From positions 62,001-126,000 of the forward strand of contig OZ006978.1 of the NCBI GenBank assembly GCA_963931155.1: DNA of 64,000 nucleotides, read 5' to 3'. Positions 17,640 to 26,430 of this stretch are shown in pieces. The notes beneath the pieces are model-generated. The model saw only the letters and a program-made list of their open reading frames with translations. It had not been told where the DNA came from and searched no databases. Each line of letters opens with the position of its first letter. Positions within the stretch are counted from its first letter, which is position 1. The stretch comes from CALXVA01 sp944392465. Lineage in GTDB: Bacteria; Bacillota; Clostridia; TANB77; CAG-508. Position numbers and translations under genes: made by a program.

Positions 17640-18782
17640 TTACTTAGTTATTTTTTTATATTCTGCAATATAAGAACTGTATTTTGCATCTACTTCATCT
17701 TCATTTTGTAAAGTATCAATTATTTTACATTTTTCTAAATCAAACTCATAATAATATGCAATTTCATACATCAAATCATATGCCTTTATAAAAGCTCTTT
17801 TATCTTCATATTTTGTATTATCCATACTTGATTGGTGTATAGCAATACCAACTTTGTTTTCAAATTCTTCTTCCATTAAATTTGAACCTAAGTACTTATA
17901 AAAAAAGTATTCGGGATCTTCTGATAATTTTGTTGTTTCATATTCAAGATTTTCTTTAGTTTTAGCATCTTCCATTGCTAACTTTTCTATTATCTCATTA
18001 TCTTTAGAGTATACGTATTTTATGTTATATAGTTCATCTTCTACTATTGTTTTTATGTCAGAATTTTCTGGTCTATATTCAGCATACTTTTCATCATAGT
18101 ACATAATCTGTGTGTGCAAAACATTAGAAAAACTTTCAAAAGCATTTTTTAAACCTGTATTTCTAAAATCTCTATCTTGCCCCATGTTATATATTACACT
18201 AACAATAAAAAATATAATAGCTGAAATAATTAAAACATATCCTATAAATATTTTAAAAGTATATATTATTGTACCTTTAATAAAATTCCATATCTTATTT
18301 TTATTATCATTATTAGCATAATCACTTAGCAAAACAGCAAAAATTCCAATAAAGAAATATGTTAGTACTATTGCACTTGGAACACTTTGGAATTTTAAGT
18401 TTATTAAATTTAGATAAAGAGGAAAACAATAACCTATAATTGATATAATAATCATTGATACTAAAACAATAATTGCATTTCTTCTTAATCTTGCAGTTTT
18501 GTTATCTAAATCAACTTTTGTGTTGTTCGCCTCATTTTGATTATTTTCTTTTTTGTTTTTTCCTATAATTTTTTTTATTGATTTTCCAATAATTAATAAT
18601 TCAATTATTAACATTGCTAAAACAATTGAAAATAAAATACAACGAAGAGCAATTCCTTCTGCGGCTTTCATAAAAGCTATCGGTGTTGCAATAAGTCCGA
18701 CTGTAACTAATAATTTTACCCCTAATCCAATGCCTGATGCCATTCCATCAAACAATGAATCTATATCAAATAAAAAAAACAT
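17640..18782 (-). CDS. Hypothetical polytopic membrane protein, 380 aa
   Basis: The N-terminal 210 residues contain about six hydrophobic helices (near 20-38, 45-66, 102-122, 135-155 and 165-200), with a Lys/Asn-rich loop after the second. The C-terminal 170 residues are polar and acidic with many Tyr and Lys and are probably soluble. No motif was recognised. The ribosome site region (AAAGGGGATTAAAAAG) is nearly identical to that of the 18918-20072 gene, suggesting matched translation or a local duplication of the leader. It sits directly after the malQ cassette terminator. Confidence 0.6.
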   Translation of the reverse strand: MFFLFDIDSLFDGMASGIGLGVKLLVTVGLIATPIAFMKAAEGIALRCILFSIVLAMLIIELLIIGKSIKKIIGKNKKENNQNEANNTKVDLDNKTARLRRNAIIVLVSMIIISIIGYCFPLYLNLINLKFQSVPSAIVLTYFFIGIFAVLLSDYANNDNKNKIWNFIKGTIIYTFKIFIGYVLIISAIIFFIVSVIYNMGQDRDFRNTGLKNAFESFSNVLHTQIMYYDEKYAEYRPENSDIKTIVEDELYNIKYVYSKDNEIIEKLAMEDAKTKENLEYETTKLSEDPEYFFYKYLGSNLMEEEFENKVGIAIHQSSMDNTKYEDKRAFIKAYDLMYEIAYYYEFDLEKCKIIDTLQNEDEVDAKYSSYIAEYKKITK

Positions 18783-18877
18783 CTTTTTAATCCCCTTTAA
18801 TTATTATTTTAATTATTAAATATAAGTGTTAGTAATTAATTGTTACTAGTAATTAAATATAAACATAAAACTGAAAC

Positions 18878-18912
18878 AAAGCTAAGCAAACATGTATATT
18901 TTACTTAGCTTT
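18878..18912 (-). terminator. Hairpin after the zinc-ribbon gene
   Basis: AAAGCTAAG / CTTAGCTTT with a 17-base loop just beyond the stop of the 18918-20072 gene. The T-run is poor, so confidence is moderate. Confidence 0.45.
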
Positions 18913-18917
18913 CGTCT

Positions 18918-20072
18918 TTATTTTCTAAAGGCTTCACAATACATTAATATTTCAGTATTTTCTGCTGTCATTTTACTATTTTCAGCAGCTATTTTGTTTT
19001 GAGCTACACTTTCTTTAGTTGCACTTAATGTATCATATGAATTACTTAAAATTTCCTGTGTCATTCTATTCCCTTCTTGAATTGCTAAGAATAATGCATA
19101 TTGACCTTGCTTAATTTGATCAAGTGATACGAGAATATCCTCTAATCTACTAATAATAGTATTTTGTCTTACTTCATTTTCATATATATTATATGCACCT
19201 GTATAGCCATAAAGTGAACTACATCTTCCAGATTCAAAGTATTCTTGTATTGTTGTAACAGATACTAAATCTCTATATTTCTTATAAATAACATCCAATC
19301 CATATACTTTGCCTAAAACTCTTTCTGTTTCTTTTAGTTCTTTTATTAGTCCCGCTTCTTGTTTTTGTAGTTTCTTAACTCTTTCTGCTTTATTTAGATT
19401 TTCCTGCATTACACTATCATCTTGTCTTTTTTGGGCTTTTTTAGTCCTAATCATACTTACAATAAATATTACAAAACAAACTACAAATGCTATAGCAAAA
19501 ACACTTCCTCCTACTATTGCACCCCATTTGATTCCAAATATGACTGCTTCCCAAAATCCTCCTGTAAATATAAATAAACAAGTTACTCCCATTATAACTT
19601 TTAACCAGAAATTTGTATCATTTACAAATAAAAGTTGATAAGCAAATGCAATACATGCTACAATTATTGCTGTATATTTAGCTATTTCAAAAGCTTTAAC
19701 GATTGCATCTTTAAATGAAAAACCATATAATTTACTTGAAACACTTTGTATTTTATTCTCTTGTATTTTTGCTCTTATATTATTTAAAGCATTTTGTAAA
19801 CTATATTTTCTTACTTCTAATTTTTTTGCCTTGTCTAAATATGTAACCATATCTTCTACAGGTATATCTTTTTTAGCTACTTTGTTGTTATTTACTTCTG
19901 CTACAATTTCTTGTTCTGGTGAAGCATTTACTACTATTGCCTGTTCATTTGAATTTTTATGTTTTCTTTTTTCTTTTTCTTGTGCATCTTCTATTTTGTT
20001 TACTTTTGTACCGCATTTGTTACAAAAGTTAGCATCATCTGCTAATTTAGTACCACATTTAACACAAAACAT
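18918..20072 (-). CDS. Zinc-ribbon membrane protein, 384 aa
   Basis: The N-terminus is a zinc ribbon: CVKCGTK at residues 3-9 and CNKCGTK at 17-23, four Cys spaced for one zinc. A charged linker follows, then two hydrophobic segments near residues 130-150 and 155-175, a third near 183-206, and a long coiled-coil region from 215 onward (KAERVKKLQKQEAGLIKELKET). The C-terminus repeats Ala/Glu/Asn patterns. Such zinc-ribbon plus membrane proteins are common and mostly uncharacterised in Bacillota. It lies in the cluster of membrane proteins between paralogues B and C. Confidence 0.7.
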   Translation of the reverse strand: MFCVKCGTKLADDANFCNKCGTKVNKIEDAQEKEKRKHKNSNEQAIVVNASPEQEIVAEVNNNKVAKKDIPVEDMVTYLDKAKKLEVRKYSLQNALNNIRAKIQENKIQSVSSKLYGFSFKDAIVKAFEIAKYTAIIVACIAFAYQLLFVNDTNFWLKVIMGVTCLFIFTGGFWEAVIFGIKWGAIVGGSVFAIAFVVCFVIFIVSMIRTKKAQKRQDDSVMQENLNKAERVKKLQKQEAGLIKELKETERVLGKVYGLDVIYKKYRDLVSVTTIQEYFESGRCSSLYGYTGAYNIYENEVRQNTIISRLEDILVSLDQIKQGQYALFLAIQEGNRMTQEILSNSYDTLSATKESVAQNKIAAENSKMTAENTEILMYCEAFRK

Positions 20073-20140
20073 CTTTTTAATCCCCTTTTATTAAAATATA
20101 GAAAAATTATATAATTTATTTTTTTATATGTCAACTAACT

Positions 20141-20398
20141 TTATTCTGTTTTTATAGCTATCATTAGCTCATTATCGCCAACCACATATCTACTATTATT
20201 ATATGTATACTTAGCGCCAGTAAAATATACATCATAACCTAAATCTTCTAATTGCCATTTAGCCATTTCAAGAAAATCATCTGTGTCATCATTCGATAAA
20301 TTTTCTTTTACTCTTAATTCATAAAATGAAAATTTTAAAAATTTTCCTTGTTCTTCTACTTTCTTTTCTATATATTTTTTTACAAATTCTTCTTTCAT
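20141..20398 (-). CDS. Hypothetical protein, 85 aa
   Basis: Small soluble protein behind a perfect AAGGAGG ribosome site. It alternates charged helices with a C-terminal beta-rich part (YNNSRYVVGDNELMIAIK). No family recognised. It is the most upstream gene of the minus-strand group that ends with the zinc-ribbon gene, 68 bp before it, and its 5' end faces the alpha-amylase promoter divergently. Confidence 0.6.
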   Translation of the reverse strand: MKEEFVKKYIEKKVEEQGKFLKFSFYELRVKENLSNDDTDDFLEMAKWQLEDLGYDVYFTGAKYTYNNSRYVVGDNELMIAIKTE

Positions 20399-20545
20399 CC
20401 TTTGTTTTCCTCCTTGTAAAATTTTTTAAATTGCATTTTTTATTATATCATTAAGTACATATGTTTGCAACACTTATCTGTTTTTTTATTAAATTTTTCT
20501 AAATTCCTTTGTTTTACATTATTCTACATAAAAAAACATATTTCA

Positions 20546-20575
20546 TTGACTGTTTTTTTTAATATATGATATAAT
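20546..20575 (+). promoter_or_regulatory. Promoter of the alpha-amylase gene
   Basis: TTGACT (20546-20551), an 18-bp spacer that includes a T-run, and TATAAT (20570-20575) preceded by TGA. Confidence 0.75.
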
Positions 20576-20608
20576 TTTAAAAAACATATGATAAGAGGTA
20601 CTAAAATA

Positions 20609-22057
20609 ATGAATAATGAAACAATTATGCAATACTTTGAATGGTATTTGCCTAATGATTGTAGTTTATGGAAAAAAGTTTCAGTAGAAGCTCAAAATTT
20701 AAAAGAAATTGGTATTACTGCCTTATGGCTTCCACCAGCATATAAAGCATCTGATGGTAAAGATGGTGTTGGATATAGTGTTTATGATTTATATGATTTA
20801 GGCGAATTTAATCAAAAAGGTAGTATACCAACAAAATATGGTACAAAGGATGAATATTTAGAAGCCATACAAAAATTACATAAAAGCGGTATTAAAGCTT
20901 TTGCAGATATAGTTCTTAATCATAAGTTCGGAGCTGACGAGTTAGAACAAGTTATTGCAGTAGAAGATAATCCTCAAAATAGAAATAATCAAGTTTCTGC
21001 TCCAAAATTAATATCTGCATGGACTAAATACACCTTCCCAAATAGAGGCGACAAATACTCTTCTTTTAAATGGGATTGGACTCATTTTCATGGTGTTGAT
21101 TGGGATGAAACTAGAAAGCAAAGTGCAATTTATAAGTTCTATGGAAAACATTGGGATAATGAAGTAGATAATGAAAATGGTAATTATGATTATTTAATGG
21201 GTGCAGATATAGATTTAAATAATTTAGATGTTGTAAATGAGCTTACTTATTGGGGAAAATGGTATGTTTCTTTTGCAGATTTAGATGGTTTTAGACTTGA
21301 TGCTGTAAAGCATATTAGAGCAGATTTTTATAAAAATTGGCTTGTAGATATGAGAACTGAATACAAAGATAAAAATTTATTTGCTGTTGGTGAATATTGG
21401 TCCAGAGATATTAATAAATTAAACCATTATTTAGAAACTGTAGATAATAGTATGTGTTTATTTGATGTTCCTCTACATTATAATTTTTTAGATGCATCAA
21501 ATAGTAGTGGTTTTTATGATATGAGAAATATACTAAATGGAAGTTTATTACAAGCTCACCCTGATAAAGCAATTACATTTGTTGATAATCATGATACTCA
21601 GCCAGGTCAAGCACTACAATCTTGGATTCCTGATTGGTTTAAGCCTCTTGCCTATTCTATTATACTTTTAAGAAACCAAGGTATACCTTGTGTATTTTAT
21701 GGTGATTATTATGGAATACCACATGATTTTATAGATAGTAAAGCTAACTTTTTAAAACTTGCTATATATGTGCGTAAAAAGTTTGCATATGGAAATTTAA
21801 GAGATTATTTTGATGATTTTAATATTGTAGGTTGGACTCTAGATGGAGATGAGGAACATAAGAACTCTGGCTTAGCAGTTCTTTTAGCAGATGGTCCTGG
21901 TGGAAATAAAACAATGTATATTGGGCAAAAATTTGCTGGAAATACTTTTTATGATTGCACAGGTCATGTGAAGGAGAAAGTTACTATAGATGAAAGTGGA
22001 AACGGAAATTTTAAAGTTAATGGTGGCTCTGTTTCTATCTGGATATTATCATTATAA
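20609..22057 (+). CDS. Cytoplasmic alpha-amylase (GH13)
   Basis: Cleaves internal alpha-1,4 bonds of starch, glycogen or maltodextrin. About 482 aa from ATG 20609, which follows AAGAGGT; an earlier ATG at 20588 precedes the ribosome site. No signal peptide, so the enzyme is intracellular. The four GH13 regions are present: DIVLNHKFGAD, GFRLDAVKHI (nucleophile Asp), AVGEYW (acid Glu) and FVDNHDTQ. The length and N-terminus NETIMQYFEWYLPND match the liquefying bacterial amylase subfamily. It is one of the few native plus-strand genes and shares a convergent terminator with paralogue C. It complements MalQ encoded 3 kb away. Confidence 0.93.
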   Translation: MNNETIMQYFEWYLPNDCSLWKKVSVEAQNLKEIGITALWLPPAYKASDGKDGVGYSVYDLYDLGEFNQKGSIPTKYGTKDEYLEAIQKLHKSGIKAFADIVLNHKFGADELEQVIAVEDNPQNRNNQVSAPKLISAWTKYTFPNRGDKYSSFKWDWTHFHGVDWDETRKQSAIYKFYGKHWDNEVDNENGNYDYLMGADIDLNNLDVVNELTYWGKWYVSFADLDGFRLDAVKHIRADFYKNWLVDMRTEYKDKNLFAVGEYWSRDINKLNHYLETVDNSMCLFDVPLHYNFLDASNSSGFYDMRNILNGSLLQAHPDKAITFVDNHDTQPGQALQSWIPDWFKPLAYSIILLRNQGIPCVFYGDYYGIPHDFIDSKANFLKLAIYVRKKFAYGNLRDYFDDFNIVGWTLDGDEEHKNSGLAVLLADGPGGNKTMYIGQKFAGNTFYDCTGHVKEKVTIDESGNGNFKVNGGSVSIWILSL

Positions 22058-22098
22058 GAAAAGAATAGATAATTTATAAATTATCTATTCTTTTCTTA
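22055..22098. terminator. 20-bp perfect palindromic convergent terminator
   Basis: Arms 22055-22074 and 22079-22098 are exact complements around a TATA loop. The left arm begins at the amylase stop codon itself. It serves the convergent amylase (plus) and paralogue C (minus) genes. Confidence 0.8.
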
Positions 22099-22107
22099 TC
22101 TCTTTAT

Positions 22108-23418
22108 TTATCTAGAGTATATTTTTCCTTTGAGTAAACTGTTTCCAAGAGATTCTCCTATTCCATTATTATCTCTTAATGAACCATCTTTTAAAATATC
22201 AAAATCAATTTCATCATTTATATTTTTTTCTGTTGTTCTACCTCCGTTTTGATGGTCAAGATACATTATTTTTGTATATGTACCTACTAATTTATCATCT
22301 TTTACTTCAAATGTACCTTCTTCAACGATTTGAGCAAAATTATTATATATAGTAATATTATTACCATTGATTTCTAAATATACATCTCCTTTAGAAAGTG
22401 CAACACTATCTGCTCCTACTTCCATATAATATATACCATTTTTTACTTTTTCTCTAGCAGCTTTTTTTCTAGCTTCTTCTTCTGCCTTTTTCTTTTCTAT
22501 TTCTTTCTTTGCTTTTTCAATATCATCTAATTTATTTTGTACTTCTTCTAACTTTTGTTCCACTTTATTTTTTACTTCATCAGTAAGTATTGTATATACT
22601 TCTGTATAATTATGTACTGCATTTTCAATTATTTCTTTAGTTGTTTTTTCATCTAATTCAGTATTAAAATCTATTTTGTTATTTGTGGTTACATCTGGCT
22701 TTATAAAAGTTTCATCATATTTAGAAATTGTTATTTTATCACCATCTACTGTTTTTTGAATTGTCTTCTCTCCTTTTTCAATTGTATACTCTGGAAGGTC
22801 TTTATCATCATCTATATTAACTATATTATATAAAGGTTCATAATTATCTTCTTCTTCGTCTTGTGTATGAACATATAAATGATATGATTTTTCTTTTATA
22901 CTATATAATAATTCAATATCAGAAGGATCGTCTATTTTAATATAATTAACTGCGTTGTTGTTTATACTATAAATGTTGTTATATGTTTCGTCTTGTTTAT
23001 TATATGTAACAATCATGACTGGCTCTTGTCTATCTTCTACTTGTATAAATTCAAGTTTTATGTTTTCCATTCCATCTTCAAAACCTATTTCTTCTTTAGA
23101 TTTTGTTCCATCTATTGTCGCAGATTTCAAATAAGCATAATATGTTTCACCCCAAGAAACATCTATTGGTGATTTTAACTCCTTATATTTGTATAAAAAA
23201 TAACCTCCAATACCTAGTGCAATTAAAATGAATAAAATAACAATTGTTATAATTATGTGCTTTTTCTTTGACTTTTTAGCTTTTGGTTCCTTGTTAGATT
23301 GTACTTTTTCATTTTTTTCTTTCTTGCCATCATTTTCAATTTTTTGTTCTAAAGCCTCTTGCTTTTGCATAGCAGTTTCTTGTTTTACTTCTTCTTGTTC
23401 TTCTTTTTTCTTTTCCAT
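22108..23418 (-). CDS. Membrane-anchored paralogue C (divergent C-terminal module)
   Basis: 436 aa behind AGGGGGAT. It shares with paralogues A and B a long Lys/Glu tail, a transmembrane segment near residues 54-74, the SWGETYYAYLKS start of the outer domain, EPVMIVTYNK, and YDETFIKPDVTTN. A coiled coil (KAKKEIEKKKAEEEARKKA) follows. The last 110 residues differ from the modules of A and B: VYLEINGNNITIYNN and GTFEVKDDKLVGTY suggest a small beta-barrel sensor-like fold. No signal peptidase site is apparent, so it should remain anchored. It lies just upstream of lspA on the same strand (10-bp gap), possibly co-transcribed with it. Confidence 0.7.
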   Translation of the reverse strand: MEKKKEEQEEVKQETAMQKQEALEQKIENDGKKEKNEKVQSNKEPKAKKSKKKHIIITIVILFILIALGIGGYFLYKYKELKSPIDVSWGETYYAYLKSATIDGTKSKEEIGFEDGMENIKLEFIQVEDRQEPVMIVTYNKQDETYNNIYSINNNAVNYIKIDDPSDIELLYSIKEKSYHLYVHTQDEEEDNYEPLYNIVNIDDDKDLPEYTIEKGEKTIQKTVDGDKITISKYDETFIKPDVTTNNKIDFNTELDEKTTKEIIENAVHNYTEVYTILTDEVKNKVEQKLEEVQNKLDDIEKAKKEIEKKKAEEEARKKAAREKVKNGIYYMEVGADSVALSKGDVYLEINGNNITIYNNFAQIVEEGTFEVKDDKLVGTYTKIMYLDHQNGGRTTEKNINDEIDFDILKDGSLRDNNGIGESLGNSLLKGKIYSR

Positions 23419-23428
23419 TTAAATCCCC

Positions 23429-24052
23429 CTATCTTTTCTGTTTATTATTCTTTTTTTCTTCCTCTTTTACTATCTGTTCAATTTTGCTATCTAATTCTTG
23501 TTCCATCTTATTAACTTTCATTTTCATTGCTTGTTCTTTTTTCTTTAACTTTTTAGTTTTTTTCTCTTTTCTTCTTTTTTCTGGTGATATTAAATCTCTT
23601 ACTAATAAAATAAAAAGCATTATTATTCCTATAGTTATAATCAAATCAGCTATATTAAATATAGGAAAACTAAATAAAGTAATATTTAAATAATCTACTA
23701 CATAGCCTCTCAATATTCTGTCTATAAAATTGCTAAATACTCCCGCTAATACAAGAATAAGTGATGTTGCATATATAAATTTTTTCTCATTGAAATAATG
23801 AATTATTGCTTTAACTAAAAAGCCGAGAATAACTGCTGTTACTGCCATTATAACTAATAAGTCACCATCAAATATGCCAAACAATATTCCATTATTTTGA
23901 AAATAATTAATGTTTAATACATTTGTTATTAGTGTAAAACTTTTTCCTGTAAATAAAAATTTTGCAACTTGATCTATAACAATAAATACTACACCTATTA
24001 ATAGTAAAATAATTTTCTTTTTAGTTGTTCCATTTATCTTCTTCGTTTTCAT
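23429..24052 (-). CDS. lspA: Lipoprotein signal peptidase (signal peptidase II)
   Basis: Aspartyl membrane protease that removes lipoprotein signal peptides. About 207 aa from ATG 24050-24052; an earlier ATG at 24061 abuts the AGGAAGG site. The four hydrophobic segments are in the expected places. Both catalytic Asp regions are seen: NFIDRILRGYVVDYLN and FPIFNIADLIITIG. The C-terminal 45 residues are unusually rich in Lys and Glu and form an extra cytoplasmic tail, making it longer than the typical 150-170 aa. Confidence 0.93.
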   Translation of the reverse strand: MKTKKINGTTKKKIILLLIGVVFIVIDQVAKFLFTGKSFTLITNVLNINYFQNNGILFGIFDGDLLVIMAVTAVILGFLVKAIIHYFNEKKFIYATSLILVLAGVFSNFIDRILRGYVVDYLNITLFSFPIFNIADLIITIGIIMLFILLVRDLISPEKRRKEKKTKKLKKKEQAMKMKVNKMEQELDSKIEQIVKEEEKKNNKQKR

Positions 24053-24095
24053 ATTGCTCATTCCTTCCTAAACAAAATTTAGTTAGAAAAGTTAA

Positions 24096-24842
24096 TTATT
24101 TTATTATTTCATCAGCCAATTTTTTTAATTCTTCTATATTATTTTCATTCATCCTTGATTTAATTGTAACCATTGGCTCTGCTATTTCAATATTTTTCAT
24201 TTCTCCTAAAATATTTTTTATAGTTCTTCCACTAGATGGTGCCCAAGAACCATTTTCTATTATTCCAACTTTTCTTCCTTGATAGTTTCTATCTTTTAAA
24301 TATTCTAACAAATGAAACATTGGAGGAAATACTCCAGCATTATAGCTTGATGCTACAAATATTACATGTGAATATTTAAAACTATTTGCTACAGCTTCTG
24401 CCCAATCACATCTATCTAAATCATCTACTTTAGCCTCTATACCTTTTTTCTCTAGTATTTCTTTCATTTTATATGCCGCTTTTAAACTATTACCATATAT
24501 TGAAGCACATGGAATATAAACTCCTTCTTTTTCTGGTTTATAGCCTCCCCATGTGGCATATTTATCTATATAGTATGATAAATTTTCTTTTAGAATTGGT
24601 CCATGAAGCGGACATATTGTTTTTATATCCAATGTTTGTGCTTTAGCTAAAAGTGCTTGTGTTTGCATTCCAAATTTTCCAACTATTCCAAAATAATATC
24701 TTCTAGCTTCATCATCCCATTCCTCATCTATATCTAGTGAACCAAATTTACCAAAAGCATCTGCACTAAACAATATTTTATCTGTCACATCATATGTAAC
24801 CATTACTTCTGGCCAATGTACCATAGGAGCCATAAAAAATTG
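24096..24842 (-). pseudogene. Flavodiiron protein, C-terminal part (separated by IS110 element)
   Basis: The first codons of this part continue the frame at FFMAPMVHWPEV, with metal ligands His in VHWPE, Asp in SADAFG and His in CPLHGP. A flavodoxin domain follows with an FMN loop (YGNSLKAAY) and SSYNAGVFPP. In an intact enzyme this joins the N-terminal part at 26431-26849. An internal ATG near 24833 could start translation, but the product would lack the HxExDH ligands, so no working oxygen or nitric oxide reductase is expected while the element is present. Confidence 0.92.
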
Positions 24843-24975
24843 ACTATCTAATTTTTGTCAAGTCTTTTTAACGAATTTATTATATTATTTTTTTGTATGA
24901 CAAACAAGCGAAAACGATATATTTTTTAAAAAATTGTATCTTTTTCACTTCTTTTATGATAAAATTCAATTATAG

Positions 24976-26181
24976 TTAGTTTTCTAAGAATTGTTTATTA
25001 TTTTTGCACATTGAATATAACATTCTTAGAATTTTAGTTGAACAAGCAGTTAGGCTTTCATAATAATGTTTGCCTTCTGCTTTTTTGTTTTGGTAATAAA
25101 TATATACTGGATGTTCTGGATAATTTGAAGCACCTAATTTTACTACCATTTGACTGCAATTAAACAATATATATCTTGCATATTTGTTTCCTCTTTTTGA
25201 TATTGCTCCTTTTACATTTATACTTTTTCCAGACTGTTTGATTGTTGGATCAAGTCCACAGAAAGCTATTACTTCTTTTGGACTATTAAATCTTGTTATA
25301 TCTCCTAATTCTCCAAGTATTTCAGCTGTTAATATTTCTCCAATCCCATAAAATGAATTGATTATTTCATAATATTGAGATTGTTTTGCTGTTTCTATCA
25401 TTTTACTTCTCAATTCATTTATAATATTATTGTTATTTTGCACTATTTGAGCCATTTTTGAAAGATTATTTACATCGGAGTGTTCTTTATCAACTCCTGG
25501 ATAAGAGTTAGCTGAAACTGTTTTTATTGTTGTGGCAAGTTTTTTATAAAAGTTTAAGTTTCTTCCATTTGTTTTGTATAAATTGTTATACAATGCATCA
25601 ATTCTTTTTTCTTTTACTATTTCTGCGTGTGGAAATTCTTTAATAAAATTTAATGCTGTATCATCATAAATTCTTGTTGATTTAAAGATTTTCTCTAGTT
25701 CTGGAAAACATATATTTATCAATCTTTTGTATCTATTTTTACAACTTACATTGTTCTGTAACAAATAAAAATATTGTCTTGTCATTGCTTTTAAATTAGC
25801 ATATAAGTCTTTTTTAGATAAATCGTGATATTTTACTTCGTTTACAAAAAACAACTTTGCTAACCTATAACAATCTTCTTTATCTGTTTTTGTTTTTCTA
25901 ATAGTATCATAATTATTTTTTGTCGTTAAACTATTGATAACTAAAGTATTAAATCCATTTTCTTTAAAGTATCTTTCTACTGGTAAATGGTATGTACCTG
26001 TTGATTCCATAAATACTGTTAAGTTTTCTGGGTTAATTTCTTTAATTTCTGCTTTTACTTTTTCAAAATCTTCTAAATTGTGCTTTATCTCTTTTGTGTC
26101 AATAAGTATTTCTCCATCATTATTCATAAGCATTATCATACTCTTATTTTTAGCAACATCTACACTTAATACTGTTTTCAA
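24976..26181 (-). CDS. IS110-family DEDD/serine recombinase (transposase)
   Basis: 401 aa, starting at TTG 26179-26181 behind AGGTGA. The N-terminal RuvC-like DEDD domain shows Asp8 (SVDVAKN), Glu59 (MESTGTYH), Asp100 and Asp103 (KTDKEDCYRLAKL). A helical linker follows, then the C-terminal Tnp domain with YGIGEILTAEILGELGD, FCGLDPTIKQSGKS (candidate catalytic Ser near 317) and KRGNKYARYILF. Established knowledge: these recombinases use a bridge RNA from their own noncoding end to pair target and donor DNA. The reading frame is intact, so the element may be active. Confidence 0.96.
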   Translation of the reverse strand: MKTVLSVDVAKNKSMIMLMNNDGEILIDTKEIKHNLEDFEKVKAEIKEINPENLTVFMESTGTYHLPVERYFKENGFNTLVINSLTTKNNYDTIRKTKTDKEDCYRLAKLFFVNEVKYHDLSKKDLYANLKAMTRQYFYLLQNNVSCKNRYKRLINICFPELEKIFKSTRIYDDTALNFIKEFPHAEIVKEKRIDALYNNLYKTNGRNLNFYKKLATTIKTVSANSYPGVDKEHSDVNNLSKMAQIVQNNNNIINELRSKMIETAKQSQYYEIINSFYGIGEILTAEILGELGDITRFNSPKEVIAFCGLDPTIKQSGKSINVKGAISKRGNKYARYILFNCSQMVVKLGASNYPEHPVYIYYQNKKAEGKHYYESLTACSTKILRMLYSMCKNNKQFLEN

Positions 26182-26219
26182 AATTATTCACCTACTTTCT
26201 TTTTGAACTTAAGTCTTTT

Positions 26220-26421
26220 ACCTCTACTATTATTTCATCAGGCTTGTTATATAGAGTCGATGCCCTCACTATCTAAAACTAAATTAATAATAGGAATAAA
26301 AGCCGAACTGTCAATTTTTTAGATTCAAAGACCTCTGTAATTTGATGTTCTAACTTAAATTCTAATGTAAATAATTTTACAACCAAAAAAATTAGATGTA
26401 AACTCTTTTATTTACATCTAA
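26220..26421 (-). ncRNA. Candidate bridge RNA with readable target and donor guides
   Basis: On the minus strand, 5' to 3': an 11-bp hairpin TTAGATGTAAA / TTTACATCTAA (26421-26392); a target loop holding AAATTACA (26343-26336) and TAAAAAATTG (26321-26312), closed by GAAC/GTTC; and a donor loop holding TTAGATAGT (26276-26268), closed by CTATTATT / AATAATAG. The first guide equals the left flank of the insertion and the second is the complement of the right flank, both including the CA/TG core. The third equals the right end of the element next to the core. The expected fourth guide (TATATAAC, about 26255-26247) matches the left end only weakly. Ends of the RNA are estimated. Confidence 0.85.
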
Positions 26422-26430
26422 CAGTATACC

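Larger units (their letters stand above)
24843..26430 (-). mobile_element. IS110-family insertion sequence, 1588 bp
   Basis: The boundaries follow from the interrupted gene. The dinucleotide TG (plus strand) occurs at 24841-24842 and 26431-26432, and deletion of one copy plus the element restores the host frame exactly. The element carries one recombinase gene on the minus strand, about 249 nt of noncoding DNA upstream and 133 nt downstream. There are no terminal inverted repeats, as is usual in the IS110 group. The long upstream region contains bridge-RNA-like sequence. The insertion is probably recent, because the host gene has no other damage. Confidence 0.93.

Noticed and set aside
24833..24842. 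Internal ATG as the start of a stand-alone flavodoxin-like gene
   Set aside because: The frame continues upstream to the insertion point and matches the flavodiiron family across the junction; a product from that ATG would lack the first four metal ligands.
26247..26255. Right donor guide of the bridge RNA
   Set aside because: TATATAAC matches the left end of the element in only about 5 of 7 positions, which is not enough to claim; it was left out of the main evidence.
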